Source of the DNA: Dolomedes plantarius
Lineage: Eukaryota; Arthropoda; Arachnida; Araneae; Dolomedidae
Assembly: GCA_907164885.2 (NCBI GenBank)
Contig: OU015490.1
Coordinates: 98,333,757-98,397,756 of the forward strand
DNA length: 64,000 bases
Reading direction: 5' to 3'
Position numbers and translations under genes: made by a program. Position 1 is the first letter of the stretch. Each line of letters begins with the position of its first letter. This document shows positions 32,304 to 44,014 of the stretch, piece after piece. The notes under the pieces are model-generated. The model saw only the letters and a program-made list of their open reading frames with translations. It was not told the DNA's origin and did no database searches.

Positions 32304-33248
32304 ATGTCGCCTAAACAATCAAAAAATCAAGCTTGGTTTGACCAGTTCTGTAAAGAAATTAGATATTTTAAACCAAAAGTTCGTGATTGCGACGGGAGTG
32401 ATCAGGCGCGTATTGCTGTGTTTAAAAGGAAAGTGCAATTTTATGAGAAAGGTTTAACAGATATATTTTCGGAATTATCCCCTAACGAAAGTGATGATAG
32501 TTTCGAACAATATATGACATATCAAGGTGTTATTTTAAACTTAATTGTAGATTTAGAGAGTAAAAAATCAAATAGTCATGGAAAGGTTGTTGAGGTAGAA
32601 ACGAAAACATCACTTGTGAAATTACCGAAATTGGAGTCACCTCATTTTAAGTTGATTGAGTTATTGGAGATACCGAAATTGCAGTTACTTCATTTTAAGG
32701 AATTATTTAATTCATCGGTGTTGGAAAATAAACAGCTGTCGGATGTTGAAAAACTGCAATATTTACAATCATTGGTCGCCGCTAAACTTATTAGGGGATT
32801 TGCAATTCGGGGTGCAAATTTAAAAAAAAATTCTTGGGAGATAATTTGTCAGAGATATGAAAATAAAAGACAGTTGGCATTATTAAGCCAGCTACATAAA
32901 ATATTTTCGGTAAAAATTACTATAGAAAATCATTCGAAGTGGTTCTTAGAATTAGTAGGTACATGTGTGGAAGCAATTCGCAATTTGGAAACGTTGGGGT
33001 TAGAATCCAATTTGTTAAGTGAATTGATGTTGATAAATTTCATGTATTCGAAATTGGATGAATCTATAAGGCAAAGATGGGAACTTTCTTCAGATAGTGA
33101 TAGTGTACCTAATTTTGAGTTATTTAGAACATCCATCGAGATGGAAGCCCGTAGCCTTAGTGAAGGAAAATATACGAAAACCGAAATTAGAATGAATACG
33201 AGAAAAAAGTATATTGATTACAGTGCAGTAATAAAAGGCCTATTGTAA
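32304..33248 (+). pseudogene. gag: BEL/Pao gag (DUF1759-type)
   Basis: 314 codons starting MSPKQSKNQAWFDQF. A helical N-terminal third, then the gag core with LFNSSVLENKQLSDVEKLQY, a hallmark of Pao-type gag. Just before it, KLPKLESPHFK and IPKLQLLHFK look like a duplicated segment replacing the usual single block. The frame ends at 33248 where related proteins continue to the zinc knuckles, which are found in another frame at 33359. It would form the element's particle if intact. Confidence 0.8.
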
Positions 33249-33358
33249 ATAGTGCAGTTGTTATAAAAGGTAAAAATACATGTATAACCTATAATCAGGA
33301 GCATCAGTTATTTCGTTGTTAAGATTTTAGTCCGATGTCGGTCAGCGACTGATGGAAG

Positions 33359-33610
33359 GTGGTTAACTCAAATAGATTATGCCCAAATTGTTTAAGGGGA
33401 AATCATTCACTAAATTCTTGTAGGATAAATATTTCTTGCAAAAATTGTGCCGAACTTCATCATATACTGTTGCATCTTTATGCAGTCCCCACAAAGGAAA
33501 AAAGTCAGAAAATTTCTGTTTTGGTTTCAAATAGTGCACATGTCCAGCTACATTCTAAAAACAAGAATGTGATGTTATCAATTGTGTTAATTCACATCCA
33601 CGCCAAATGA
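33359..33610 (+). pseudogene. BEL/Pao gag zinc-knuckle segment
   Basis: CPNCLRGNHSLNSC and CKNCAELHHILLH form two Cys/His knuckles of the nucleocapsid region. The protease that should follow is only seen as scattered in-frame scraps between 33620 and 33900. Confidence 0.75.
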
Positions 33611-33739
33611 GGTGAAGTTTTGAGGTGTCGAGTTTTACTCGATAATGCAAGACAAATTCCCTTATATCGCGAAATTGTGCTGAGAGTTTAAGAATTCCAT
33701 TACGTAGTACTACGAATCGTTTCGTAGGTATTGACGGAG

Positions 33740-34293
33740 TATTAGCTGAAACATCTCTTTATGTAACCGACGTTACATTTTCGTCCCATTCTGCGTCCGA
33801 TAGTTTTACGGTAGAAGCACTAGTAGTTAGGCAAGTTACTTCCCCGCTTCCAAATTTCAGTTTCGTCAGACATGACTAGCCTCATATCTAAAATTTAATA
33901 CTTGCGGATCCAGAATTCTACATCACAAAGAATATAGATATCTTGCTTGGGGCAGATATTTTTTCCACATTATTAAAAGGCAAGAAATTTGAGGGAGATT
34001 GTGGTGAGCCAGTAGTCATATCTACTGAGCTTGGTTATATTTTATCTGGTCAAGTGAATTTGGTGCTTAAAGGACACTCATCTCTGGTGTGCCATTCAGC
34101 CACCATATCACCAACAATTGAAGACACTACAAAGGAATTCTGGGCACTTGAAGATATTCCCAAATCTGGCAGTCCAAGTAAGGACGATAAAAAGTGTGAA
34201 AAACATTTCATTGAATCGGTAAAGCGAGACACAACAGAGAAATATATTGTTAACCTCCCGTATATTGTCTCCTCAAAGACAACAGAGATTTAG
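33740..34293 (+). pseudogene. BEL/Pao protease-RT linker (A17 type)
   Basis: 33943-34293 reads MLGADIFSTLLKGKKFEG, GYILSGQV and EFWALEDIPK, the LLGAD...G.ILSG and FW..E.I blocks conserved in BEL/Pao. Upstream scraps (VDGVLAE-like and DPEFYITKNIDILLGAD) extend it in the same frame family. Confidence 0.75.
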
Positions 34294-34367
34294 GAGAAAG
34301 TAAATCAAGAGATCTACAGAAGTTTAAACTTTGGGAGCCATAATTAAAATCTCAAGATTCGGAATTC

Positions 34368-35180
34368 GTGGAGGAGTATATAAGCTTGGGACGTATGACT
34401 CTATTGTCACCGGATAAAGAAAATCTCATTCCTAACTTTTACTTACCGCATAATTGTGTTATAAATAAAAACAACCTTACTACAAGATTATGTGTAGTTT
34501 TCGATGCTTCAGCGAAAAGTAGTAATGGGCTCTCGTTAAATGATGTTTTACTTAAGGGGCCCAAACTGCAAACTGATATCTTGACACACTTAATCAAATT
34601 TATATCATACCCTGTAGCATTCTCGGCGGACATTGCCAAGATGTACCGACGAATTCTCACTGACGAAAAGGACTTGCCCTATCAGATGATTTCCTGGAGA
34701 ACACATCCATCTGACCCGATTCCAATTTATACATTGAATACTGTCACATACAGCACAGCTTGTGTCCCGTACCTTGCCCTGCGCACTCCGCAGCAATTAT
34801 GTAAAGATGAAAAGGATACATTTCCCGTCACTGCAAACATTGCCCGAGAACATTTTTATATATATATGATCTCTTACCAGGTTTAGACTTCGTTGACTCA
34901 GCAAAAGCCGTGATAAAAGAAATGCAAGATCTTTTTGCCGCAGGCGGAGTTTTACTAAGGAATTAGTCTGGCAGTCACTCAGATGTTCTCTCTGAACTGC
35001 CGGATTCCTTAAAGGCTCCCAGTTTAACTCATTTATTTAAAGACAAATCTTCGCAAAATATACTAGGACTTTATTGGAATCTGCTAACGGATTCTCTTTA
35101 AGTGAGACCAATCGAAGAGAATGAAATATCTACCAAGCGGCAACTTTTGTCCGTAATTGCAAAAACCCTCTGGGTCTTAG
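34368..35180 (+). pseudogene. BEL/Pao reverse transcriptase, active site destroyed
   Basis: 34368-34886 encodes HNCVINKNNLTTRLCVVFDA, then SLNDVLLKGPKLQ and FSADIAKMYRRI with the first catalytic Asp. Where YVDD should follow EHF the DNA has become TTTTTATATATATATGATCT, giving FYIYMIS and shifting the frame. The downstream frame (LDFVDSAKAVIKEMQDLF, then ILGLYWN) is recognisable to about 35180. Confidence 0.82.
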
Positions 35181-35194
35181 GCACCTTCCACAAT

Positions 35195-35790
35195 CTATAT
35201 ATTTAAGTTGCTAAGCCGACTTTTTGGGCAGTCCGTGAGAGAAAACTAGAGCATTAATTTACTTCATTTTGGTCTTAAACGAAAGACTGTAATCTGTAGA
35301 TTTGTTAAATTTGGTTTTTGTAACCGCGATTTCTATTAATGAGTGATAATTTACAATTAAAAAAAATTGATTTCTGCGCATGCTCAGTGGCATGTTTTAA
35401 TCTGTCTTTAGAAACTCGCTGTTTCTGAGCATGCTCAGTGAAATGGTTTAATGATTAACACGTTTATTTCGAGGAGTCTCTAGATCTCTCTCTGCCATTT
35501 TTATTTTTATGATAATTATGTTTGTGAACTATAAGATTAAACCTGATGGAAATTGCTTAATTAGCGATAATTTACAATTTTTTAAAAAATTGCTTGCTGC
35601 GCATGCTCAGTGACATTTTTAATTCTGGCTTCAGATACTTAGCACGAGGCTGCTTAAACACATTAATTTTTTTCTGCACATTTTTTTGATTTTCTACATT
35701 TGGAAATGATGTGTTGAGTATAATTTGTGTATTAGTACGTTTATTTACTATCTAGCCGTCATGTTTTGACGGGTACCAACTAGTTATTTT
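35195..35790. repeat. Foreign insertion in the BEL/Pao RT-RNase H region, with direct repeats
   Basis: No BEL/Pao homology. Holds two ~70-bp related blocks (35341-35410 and 35563-35632, both starting AG.GATAATTTACAAT) and three copies of a GC[GA]CATGCTCAGTG-like motif near 35378, 35428 and 35600. No clear terminal repeats. Confidence 0.6.
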
Positions 35791-36330
35791 TAAAATGCTG
35801 TTGCTGGAGTTGTGGAAAAAAAATCTGTCATAGGATGATTCCGTTCCTTATAATATTTTAGACATGTGGGTGAAATTACAATCGGAGTTGAACCATTTTA
35901 GAACTATTACTGTTCCACGTTATATCCATGTTATGAACGCCATTAAAGTAGAAATGCACAGTTTCTGTGATGCTTCGACGAAGGCGTATGCTGCAATAGT
36001 ATATTTAAGAATTCTATCTCATGATACAACTCACATATCTTTGATAGCAGCCAAAATAAGAGTGGCTTCGGTAAAGGACTTAACCTTACTCAGGCTTGAA
36101 TTATGTAGCGCGATGCTCTTAGCTGAACTCTGTTGTGCTGTAAAAAAATCAGTCAAATGCTCAATTCATCAGACATTCCTCTGGTCAGATTCAACCACAG
36201 TCTTGAGCTGGATTGTCAACCCCCGAAAAAGGGTAATCAATTCGTACAAAACCGTATCATGAAAATTCATAAGTGTATGTCAGTGCATTCGTGGCACCAT
36301 ATTCCAGGCCGTGCCAACCCAGCAGACTGA
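35791..36330 (+). pseudogene. BEL/Pao RT tail and RNase H
   Basis: 35864-36262 reads FCDASTKAYAAIVYLRI (first RNase H Asp), LELCSAMLLAELC (Glu) and FLWSDSTTVLSWI (Asp). The next block, HSWHHIPGRANPAD, is in another frame at 36133-36330, ending at a stop. All three acidic residues survive but the frame is broken. Confidence 0.85.
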
Positions 36331-37400
36331 ATATCTCGCTGTCTATATCCGAAACAACTTAAGGAAAATTATGAGTGGTTTCAAGGACTCAACTTGTTAC
36401 ATCAGAATGACAATATGCCTTCTTAGACGATTGAGTGCTCATTAATCAATGAACAGGATGGCTCTGGTGACAAAAAGGGTTGTGTAACCAAATCGGATAA
36501 GCATCTTCATATTCTGGGCAGGTTTTCATCATATTTAAAGTTAGTGCGTGTTGTAGCATGGATTTTGTGCTTTGTTAAAAGAACCAAGTCATTACATAGA
36601 TCAAATGGTCCGTTCCACATGTCCGTTCCATGGTCCGAGCCACATTCTTGGCTGCCCTTCGACGGTTTGTGGCACGTCGAGGCTATCCCTCAGAAAAACT
36701 TCCCGAAAACTTAAAAAAAACTTCGTCGGTGCAGCATCCCATCTTAAAACACTTTTTTATTTCATGAAAGATTCACAATTAAAAACCTTTTGTTCGCAAA
36801 GAACCGTTAATCGGCACTTCATACCCCCCCCCCCGTACTCTCCGAATTTCGGGGGATTATGGGAATCAGCCATTAAATACGCAAAAAAAAACACTTGCTT
36901 AAAACTTGTGGAGGAGCTCTATTGACTTTTGAAGAATTAAGTACGCTGTTATACAAAGTTGAAGTATGAATTAACTCTCCCCCGTTAGTCCCTATGTAAA
37001 CGGATCAGTGAGATTTTCGGGTCCTGACTCCTGGTCATTTTCTGGTCGGAATTCCTCTCCTTGATTTTCCTGAATCTTGTGTAAATAATCCTTCTTTGAG
37101 TCTATTTTCCAGGTGGAAAATCGTGCTGCAGCTTCGCCAGAATTTCTGGTCATATTGGACTGCAGAATACTTCAGCACCCTTCAACCACGGAAAAAGTGG
37201 CACCAACCGTACGCAGTGGAGGTAGGCTCCTTGGTTCTTGTCAAGAATGAACAGCTACCACCACTCTAGTGGCTCTTAGGCCAGATAACTAAAACTTACA
37301 CAGGCAAGGACAAGGGGATTAGAATTGTCCAGTCAAAACTTCCTCGGGAGAGCTAATCCATCTTATGCAAAAGATCGTGCTCCTTCCATGTCGCCCGCCA
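36331..37400 (+). pseudogene. BEL/Pao integrase and DUF5641-like remains
   Basis: Only patches remain. 36572-36925 ends with SPNFGGLWESAIKYAK, carrying the integrase Glu. Between 36980 and 37335 other frames read LTPGHFLVGIPL, a Trp-rich stretch and SLVLVKNEQLPPL, matching the DUF5641-like tail. The zinc finger and the first two integrase Asp blocks were not seen. Confidence 0.75.
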
Positions 37401-37405
37401 GAGTA

Positions 37406-37615
37406 TGTTTGGAATTCCGCTGCAAGTACGTGTTCACTTCTGGTGGAGAGCAGGAGGGGGGAATGCCAGGACTGATGATTATTTAAGACGAAGAAGGATT
37501 CTCATTCGTTCAATTGCTGACATTTGCGAACATTACTTATTATCCTTATTCAGGGCTGTTTATACTGTAATAGTCATAAAAATCCATGTTGTTATTCTTT
37601 ATCTATATATTCATT
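37406..37615 (+). repeat. 3' LTR of the plus-strand BEL/Pao element, truncated
   Basis: Retains about 45 bp missing from the 5' copy (around GACATTTGCGAACATTACTT). Ends in TA repeats instead of continuing like the 5' LTR. Confidence 0.75.
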
Positions 37616-37618
37616 ATT

Positions 37619-37649
<31 letters not shown>
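37616..37649. repeat. (TA)n(TG)n microsatellite
   Basis: Mirror image of the (CA)n(TA)n at 31749-31788; followed by TAACATG as that one is preceded by CATGTTA. Confidence 0.85.
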
Positions 37650-38150
37650 AACATGTAAATGCCTCCGCTCGTCTCGTCCCTTCATAGGGGGTAATGCTAT
37701 CCGCCTACATGGTGCCCCCACAATAAAATGGGCAGTAAAATTGCGGCGTAGTATAGGCAAATGTTTGACGACAAGTGCCTCCGCATTGGAAAAAAAATAT
37801 GTAACATTCCAGGTCAGACCCAAGAAGATAATCGAATTAGTGAATTACAGATCTGACATGTCACATCGAAATTACTTATCGTAGGCCGGGTAGACAAAAA
37901 ATAATGGAGCTATTCAATCTCGGACATTCTTTATTAAGCTAACAACGAAGCGTCTTAATTGGACAGTTACAGAATCCAGGAAGAATCAACTCTCTGACCA
38001 CAGGCCTTTTATATAACTTTTCATAGATGACTTGCCATGTGACTGTGCAAACGAGCAGTAATTCGCTGTGCCTGGATCTCCGGGCTTGAAAACTTATATA
38101 ATGAAGAGGGATTATCTCCAAATTTACAGGGATCGTATAGTATCTGCCGA
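37650..38150 (-). mobile_element. LTR plus leader related to family A, inverted
   Basis: On the minus strand TATAAAAG (38006-38013), AATAAAG (37929-37935) and an LTR end TGTGACA at 37859 match the layout of 31350-31748. The leader after it (ATTCG...TTCTTGGGTCTGACCTGG) also aligns with that of copy 1. Outer start near 38150 is approximate. Confidence 0.55.
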
Positions 38151-38618
38151 AAACAACTCCTTTGTTCTTAAAATGAAAGCGAACAACGTAATTAATCTAC
38201 GCACAAGGAAATTTAAAAATAATTTAGAATTTTGAAAGGGTTTGAAAATTATTAGTAATTAAATTTAAGGACGCATGTGGTAATATATACTTAAAATTAC
38301 TTGTTATAATAAATGCGTATAGTCATTAAAATTCGTTTATTTTAATATAAAATTATCTTTTTAATTGAAAAAATGTTTTGTTTTATTCTTGTTTACCTTG
38401 CAGATATCTTTTATCATGGGTAAGATATATAAAACAATTAGATATTAATTTACAAAATAAAGGTATTATAAATTACTTTTTTAATAATATTTAGTGTTTA
38501 TGAATTTAAAATTTGTTTGGGCAGTTTAAAGTATTTTAAAAGGTGAATCTCTGTTTAACGAATTTTCTATATAATGAACTTTTTTTGGGTTTTAGCGACT
38601 TCGTTAAATAGAGGTCTG
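38151..38618. other. Unassigned AT-rich stretch
   Basis: No feature. Confidence 0.4.
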
Positions 38619-38619
38619 A

Positions 38620-38676
<57 letters not shown>
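38619..38676. repeat. (CT)n(TA)n microsatellite
   Basis: Ends at the TA flanking the next Tc1-like element. Confidence 0.9.
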
Positions 38677-38679
<3 letters not shown>

Positions 38680-39736
38680 GGTCGTCATAAAAATACTTTA
38701 CCGATATATGGACCTTTAGCGGCTGTTCCTTTCAACCGATCGAGATGAGATTTCAGATATAGTTATTCAGAGGTATGAGCTGGGGCACTATCAATGATAA
38801 TTAAGCCCCAAACGCATTGGAATAATGTCTTAGTTGCCGATGAAAGCAAGTTTAACATTTTTGGTTCCAGTGGGTGTATAATTGTATGGAGAAGAAAAAA
38901 TGAGGAACTTAATCCCAAGAACTTAGTAGGAACAGTTAAGCATGGCGGTGGAGGCATCAGGACTAGGTAATTTGGTATTTATTGATGGCATAATGAATCA
39001 TGCTGTTTATATAAATATTTTAAGAGACAATTTAAAATTATCAGCACAAAATTTGGGTTTTGGAAACAACTTTTTTTTTTTTTATTAAGATAACGATCCT
39101 AAGCACACGGTTCTCAACGTTCACCTCTGGTGTCTCTATAATTGTCTACAAGTTTTAAAAACACCACCTAAATCGTCAGATTTAAACCCAACAGAACATA
39201 TCTGGAGAGAACTGGGGGTTCGAGTACGAAAACACGACAATCACACGAAAAGCGAACTAAAAACAATTATGATGGAAGAATGGATGAACATTTATGCAGA
39301 AATTAAAAAAGAACTAGGGAAATCTATCCCCAGTCGTTTAAAAGCTGTTGTGAGTGCTAAAGGATATGCCTACTAAATATTAATTTAACGAAAATTTAGA
39401 ATATTTACTAATATGTAGAGACTTTTTACAAGTGTACGATGACTTTAGTGAGATAAAGTTTTTATTACTTTTCGATTATTGGTTTCTTAAAAATAAAGTT
39501 TTACTATGTTTTTAAATTAGTTCACGTAGTTTTGTTAAGAATAGATTATAGATCTTATTATTAAATAACCATTCTGAAATATTCATTTTAATTAAGGGAT
39601 AGACCCCTATTTCATTGAAAATCGTAATTGTACGAACACTTTTGGGAGTCACGGTATATTTGAAATATCACCTAGATCATTTGAAGGGAATAGCCGCTAG
39701 AGGTCAATATATCGGCAAAGTTTTTTTATGACCACC

Positions 39737-39739
<3 letters not shown>
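38677..39739 (+). mobile_element. Tc1/mariner element (DD34E), internally deleted
   Basis: Terminal repeats of about 54 bp: CAGGGTCGTCATAAAAATAC on the left and the inverse of CAGGGTGGTCATAAAAAAAC on the right, each next to TA and lying inside TA repeats. 1063 bp. Confidence 0.9.
38797..39376 (+). pseudogene. Tc1-like transposase, catalytic domain only
   Basis: Plus-strand frames read NNVLVADESKFNIFGSSG (first Asp), VKHGGGGI, YQDNDPKHT (second Asp) and SSDLNPTEHIWREL (Glu, 34 residues after the second Asp), ending SAKGYAY-stop at 39376. The N-terminal helix-turn-helix region is missing, and stops and a T-run near 39070 break the frame. Not active. Confidence 0.85.

Positions 39740-39766
<27 letters not shown>
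39740..39766. repeat. (TA)n
   Basis: Continuation of the TA tract that received the element. Confidence 0.9.
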
Positions 39767-39767
<1 letters not shown>

Positions 39768-39770
39768 ATC

Positions 39771-40499
39771 CCTTAATGGCCGCACTTACAATGGGGGTAT
39801 GAAATTTCCTGTTCTAAAGATGAAATCGGAAAGACGGGAACCGTAGGCTAAGTGTTAATTTAATAATTCTACAGGTACCTATACTTATAAAAAGATTATT
39901 TTTAAGTCAGTGATTTTCACTTTTTTGGTAAATTTGAGCAATTTTGTAAAATTAGCCACTTTGGAAATATTGTAAAAATTTTACTTTAGTAAACAGAAAA
40001 CTGTCACAGTAGAATATAGTATAAATTAAAATATATTAGGCCGAATTGAGTGTAAGGTCTCTGGCGTAAGCAATAATTGGTACTAATAATTTATAAAAAA
40101 TTCTCTCTACTTTAAAATGTTATGAAATTTTTACCAAATTTATATTTTTTTCATCATTTTATCAACCGAAATCTATATTACAAGACCGGAAGCAGCATCT
40201 TTAAATGCATCTTCTAGAAAATTCATTTCCCATTTACTTTTGTAAACGAGAAAGCTCATCATTTAACTGTTTTAAATTTTGCAATATTCTTTTACACATT
40301 AATAGCAACGTTATGAAGTAAAAGATTAGCTATGTGTCAATTGAATCATTCTGAAGGTAACCTGTATTTAAAAAAAAGATAATTATTTTTTTAAAAATCA
40401 GTTTCGTTTTCCCTTTTTTGTATATTTCGGTGATTTTTGAAAATATTGTAAAACTTTTAGTTCAGAACACAGGTAAGTGTCACAGTAGTACATAGTATT
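39771..40499. repeat. Degenerate direct repeats
   Basis: About 39870-40035 and 40350-40500 share TTGTAAAA.TTTTA.TT and TGTCACAGTAG.A.ATAGTAT. A further unit (TTATAAAAAATTC.CTCTA) occurs at 40088 and 41077, and more loosely at 41700, on both sides of the LTR and SINE insertions. Confidence 0.6.
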
Positions 40500-40625
40500 C
40501 CAGACTTGGAAAAGTCGACAAATAGCCAAATTTGGCGAAATCTCGCCAAACTTGGCGCCAAAAAAATTAGTTGCCAAAAACGTGACCAGCATGTCAATAT
40601 CTCGCCAATTTGTCGAGAATACTTC
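40500..40625 (-). repeat. Fragment of the LTR family seen at 18504-19143
   Basis: GAAAAGTCGACAAATAGCCA through AATATCTCGCCAATTTGTCG aligns with 18870-18985 in the same orientation at about 80%. Confidence 0.7.
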
Positions 40626-40723
40626 AAAAAAAAGTGGGGATACGCTGTATCCACGCGTTCTCCCATTCTATCCCATTCCGCGTTCTCCCATTGCCGTATC
40701 CCCCATTCAAATTCTAATCTATT
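40626..40723. other. Unassigned spacer
   Basis: CCCATTC/CGTTCTCCCATT occurs twice near 40660-40695. Confidence 0.4.
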
Positions 40724-41055
40724 CTAAATTTCCTTTGGCTTAGAGCTAATTTCGTTTCCAATTTTAAAGACAAAGCAGCTAAAATAAAAAATAATCGCGT
40801 ATATAAGACGTCACCACTGACACCAGAGTCAGAGCTAGCAAATTATTCCTATTCAAGATCACATGACGAGCGACCTCAAACAGTCTATAAAAGACCCTAG
40901 GTCATGTAGAAGTAGAAACTCCTCGGATTTCAGCCGCCCCGAGAAGTTATGTCAGTTTGCCTAATAAATATTTAGTTTAATGAAATGATTCCCGTCTTTG
41001 CTCTGGCCTCGACTACGACACTTCTTCTAAGTCTGAATTGTGACATGGTGGGTCC
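40724..41055 (+). mobile_element. LTR of family A, copy 2
   Basis: Aligns with 31357-31707. TATAAAAGACCCT near 40887 is the TATA box; AATAAAT near 40964 fits poly(A). LTR end TGTGACA at 41045 and the TGGTGGGTCC primer-site-like sequence after it are both retained. No gag-pol follows. Confidence 0.65.
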
Positions 41056-41425
41056 ACTCAATTGTACTAAAAACTTATAAAAAATTCCCTCTATTTCAAA
41101 ATGCTACGAAATGTTATGAAAATTATATTTGTTTCTATGATTTGATTAGTTTCCATTTGAACTAAAAATATGTGTATTTAATCAATAATGTAAATGTTTG
41201 AAAAATAAAGTACTCCGAATGAAGGGAGATGCCTTAAAGACTCCTCTTGAGATTACAGTTTGGAGACTGAATAAAGGGGAGAAAAGGGGTAACCATTCTA
41301 AGAGAACTCTGACAGTATTATACAGCAAAGTATATTCTAACCATATTTGCAAACGATGTAGTGCATTCTGTGAACAGATTCCTGTACATTCTAATAGTAC
41401 AGTATAATACACCAGTATTCTAACT
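41056..41425. other. Unassigned stretch
   Basis: Nothing beyond the degenerate repeat at 41077 noted above; the frames here have no recognisable domain. Confidence 0.35.
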
Positions 41426-41650
41426 GGGCCAGAGGTAGCCAAGTGGTAGCGTGTTGACTTTCGGTTCTGAAAGTGCTCGGATCGAATCCCGACGCTCACC
41501 ATTAAGTACACCCTTTCTAGGCCGGATATGGGAGCCGTTAAATCCCTAGACTGGAAAGTCCTTCTTTAAGGTCAGTGGGTGGGGAAGGTGCGATCCCCCA
41601 AGATATCAAAATTGACCACCGTCAGTCAAAATTGAGGTGGCACCTGGCAA
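41426..41650 (+). mobile_element. tRNA-derived SINE, best copy
   Basis: Pol III A-box-like TAGCCAAGTGG (41436-41446) and B-box GGATCGAATCC (41479-41489), then a body with CTAGGCCGGATATGGGAGCC and AAAATTGAGGTGGCACCTGG. The same body is found inverted at 59230-59555. Confidence 0.8.
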
Positions 41651-42078
41651 AATCAGACTTAAACCCTTATGGTTTTAATTTTAAAATCTAACTAATTTAA
41701 CAGTATATACTTTTAAAATGTTGGGAAAATTTTACCCAAATTATATTTGCTTTTACGACTTTATATAACATTTGAACTAAGAATATATGCATTTAATTAG
41801 TACTGTATGTATTTGAAAAAATTGCTTCAAACATAGGCACTTTTTATCAAATACTTTTTTAGACACCTTAGGATAATTTTAGTTTAACTAATTTTTTTAT
41901 ATTAACTCATTTTTTTGTACTGGTACTTGCAAGAACATGTACTTGCTTTTGTACAGGTACTTCCTGTGTACCGGGGTATGAAAATTTTGTGCTCTACTAA
42001 TCACAATTTTTAATTTAAACTCTATTTTAACTTTATTTCTTTACTTTAACTTCATGCCTTTTTTTCTTTATCAAAGTT

Positions 42079-42080
<2 letters not shown>
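41651..42080. other. Unassigned stretch
   Basis: No gene. GTACTTGCAAGAACATGTAC and similar GTAC-rich words near 41920-41970. Confidence 0.4.
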
Positions 42081-42511
<431 letters not shown>

Positions 42512-43189
42512 CTGTTTACTAATTCTCTTACTCTCCTTCTTACAATTTATTTTTAATGTCATGTTATTTAAAAATTACTTAATGAGATACTGCGATGCAC
42601 AAATTTTTAATTATTTAGATTTGTTCAGATTTAAAAAATGCAACGCAACATTCAAGTAAAAATTGAGTTTCCGAAAAGCAGTCTACGTGGCAAAAAAATA
42701 TTGTTCCTGCAACTTATTTATTAAATTCTCTCTATACTAACCTTAAAAAAATGCTTTACAATCATCTTGTTTTCGAGGATTTTTTTTCGGAAAATGTTTC
42801 TAATAAACTTTTAGCTTCTTAGAATTGACACTTAAGCAAGAAAACAAAAATAACATGTAAATATTTACTCTCATCCTGCTTATTTACGCAGAAATTTGGA
42901 AATTTTTTCTTAAGCGCGAATAAAATATTCTATTCATAAATAACTTTTATACCTCAACGAAAATATGCGGAGGAAACTAAAGTTAAAAATTCTTTTCACT
43001 TATCTTAAGTGAGGGTAAATAATTTACAATTTTTATCCACCTAAGTAATGGAAATTATCTTACTTTGATAGAAAAATAATTTTAATATGTTACATATTTA
43101 TGATGTCCGACTGGAATTTGAAAACACATGCTAACTTAAATTTGAAGTTTACACATTTTTCTAGGCTTCAGAAAAAATAAGAATAAATA
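42512..43189. other. Unassigned AT-rich stretch
   Basis: No feature seen. Confidence 0.4.
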
Positions 43190-43858
43190 CAGGGTACGGA
43201 AGAATGGACTCTCAGATTTTAAAGGGTAATAAAAGATGATGAAATAATTTACAGAAAAAGCTTTATTAATTTCGACAAGTATTTATAGCCTAGTTTTTTT
43301 CCCAATAGGTTTTGAAAATGTCACTCAGGTGACACCGTTATTTCCGGCACACTGCCGAAGTCGTTCTCCAAAGTTTTCCATCAGTCTTTTGGTCATCTCT
43401 GGGGAAATGAAGGCAGCTTCCTCACGAATAGGGGACTTAGGGTTCGTTGCACACCATCAGGTGTTCTAATGTTCCGAGGACAATCATGTGGTTTACTTGG
43501 TAATGCAGATGCACTTGTTCTCACGTTTGAAACTCCTCACAGGATTGTTTTTTAATCAGAAACGGCATCAGTTTCATAGATCTCGAATCGCATCTTAAAT
43601 GTTCTCTGTGTCGCAGTTACTGAATTGTTGTTTATTTTTAAACAACGCCTCGATAACGAAACTGCGATGTTCACCGGACCCACTCATGGTGTCTACTTTC
43701 CAACTAGAAAATCCGCCCGAACTGTTGCAACTTCCTACCGCTCCCTTTCCAGTGGACTTCAGAAATGTGGGAGTCATTTCTGCCGCACCCTGTACAATCA
43801 AATCGTTTCAGGGACTGCAATAAAATTGACATGATTCAATATGATCCAGTCTTCCAGG
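43190..43858 (-). mobile_element. Tc1/mariner-superfamily element, internally deleted
   Basis: Ends CAGGGTACGGAAGAATGGAC and the inverse of CCTGGAAGACTGGATCATAT are weakly alike and both abut TA. The minus strand encodes an N-terminal scrap (GEHRSFVIEALFKNKQQF, within 43595-43801) and a C-terminal scrap near 43330-43400 (PEMTKRLMENFGERLRQCAG). The catalytic middle is missing. Confidence 0.55.
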
Positions 43859-44014
43859 TAAAAAGATAAATACCGCCAAGTGACGGACGTTATAAATAGG
43901 TACGAGCAGATTGGTTCAATTTATTATTGTACAATGAGTCGAGATGATATAAATATTAATTAGTGCTTAGGTATTCTGAGAAATCCATTGATGATATTAC
44001 ATAATTGTTATATA

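Larger units (their letters stand above)
31789..37615 (+). mobile_element. BEL/Pao retrotransposon, plus strand, highly degenerate
   Basis: LTRs start TGTTCGGAATTCTGCTGCAA (31789) and TGTTTGGAATTCCGCTGCAA (37406). Between them, in order: gag with zinc knuckle, A17-type block, RT, foreign insertion, RNase H, integrase fragments and DUF5641-like tail. Numerous stops and deletions. LTRs differ by many substitutions and by a ~45-bp deletion in the 5' copy, so this is an old insertion. Confidence 0.88.

Noticed and set aside
41426..41500. A functional tRNA gene
   Set aside because: A and B boxes are present but no acceptor-stem pairing or CCA-side closure was seen, and the sequence continues into a repeated SINE body.
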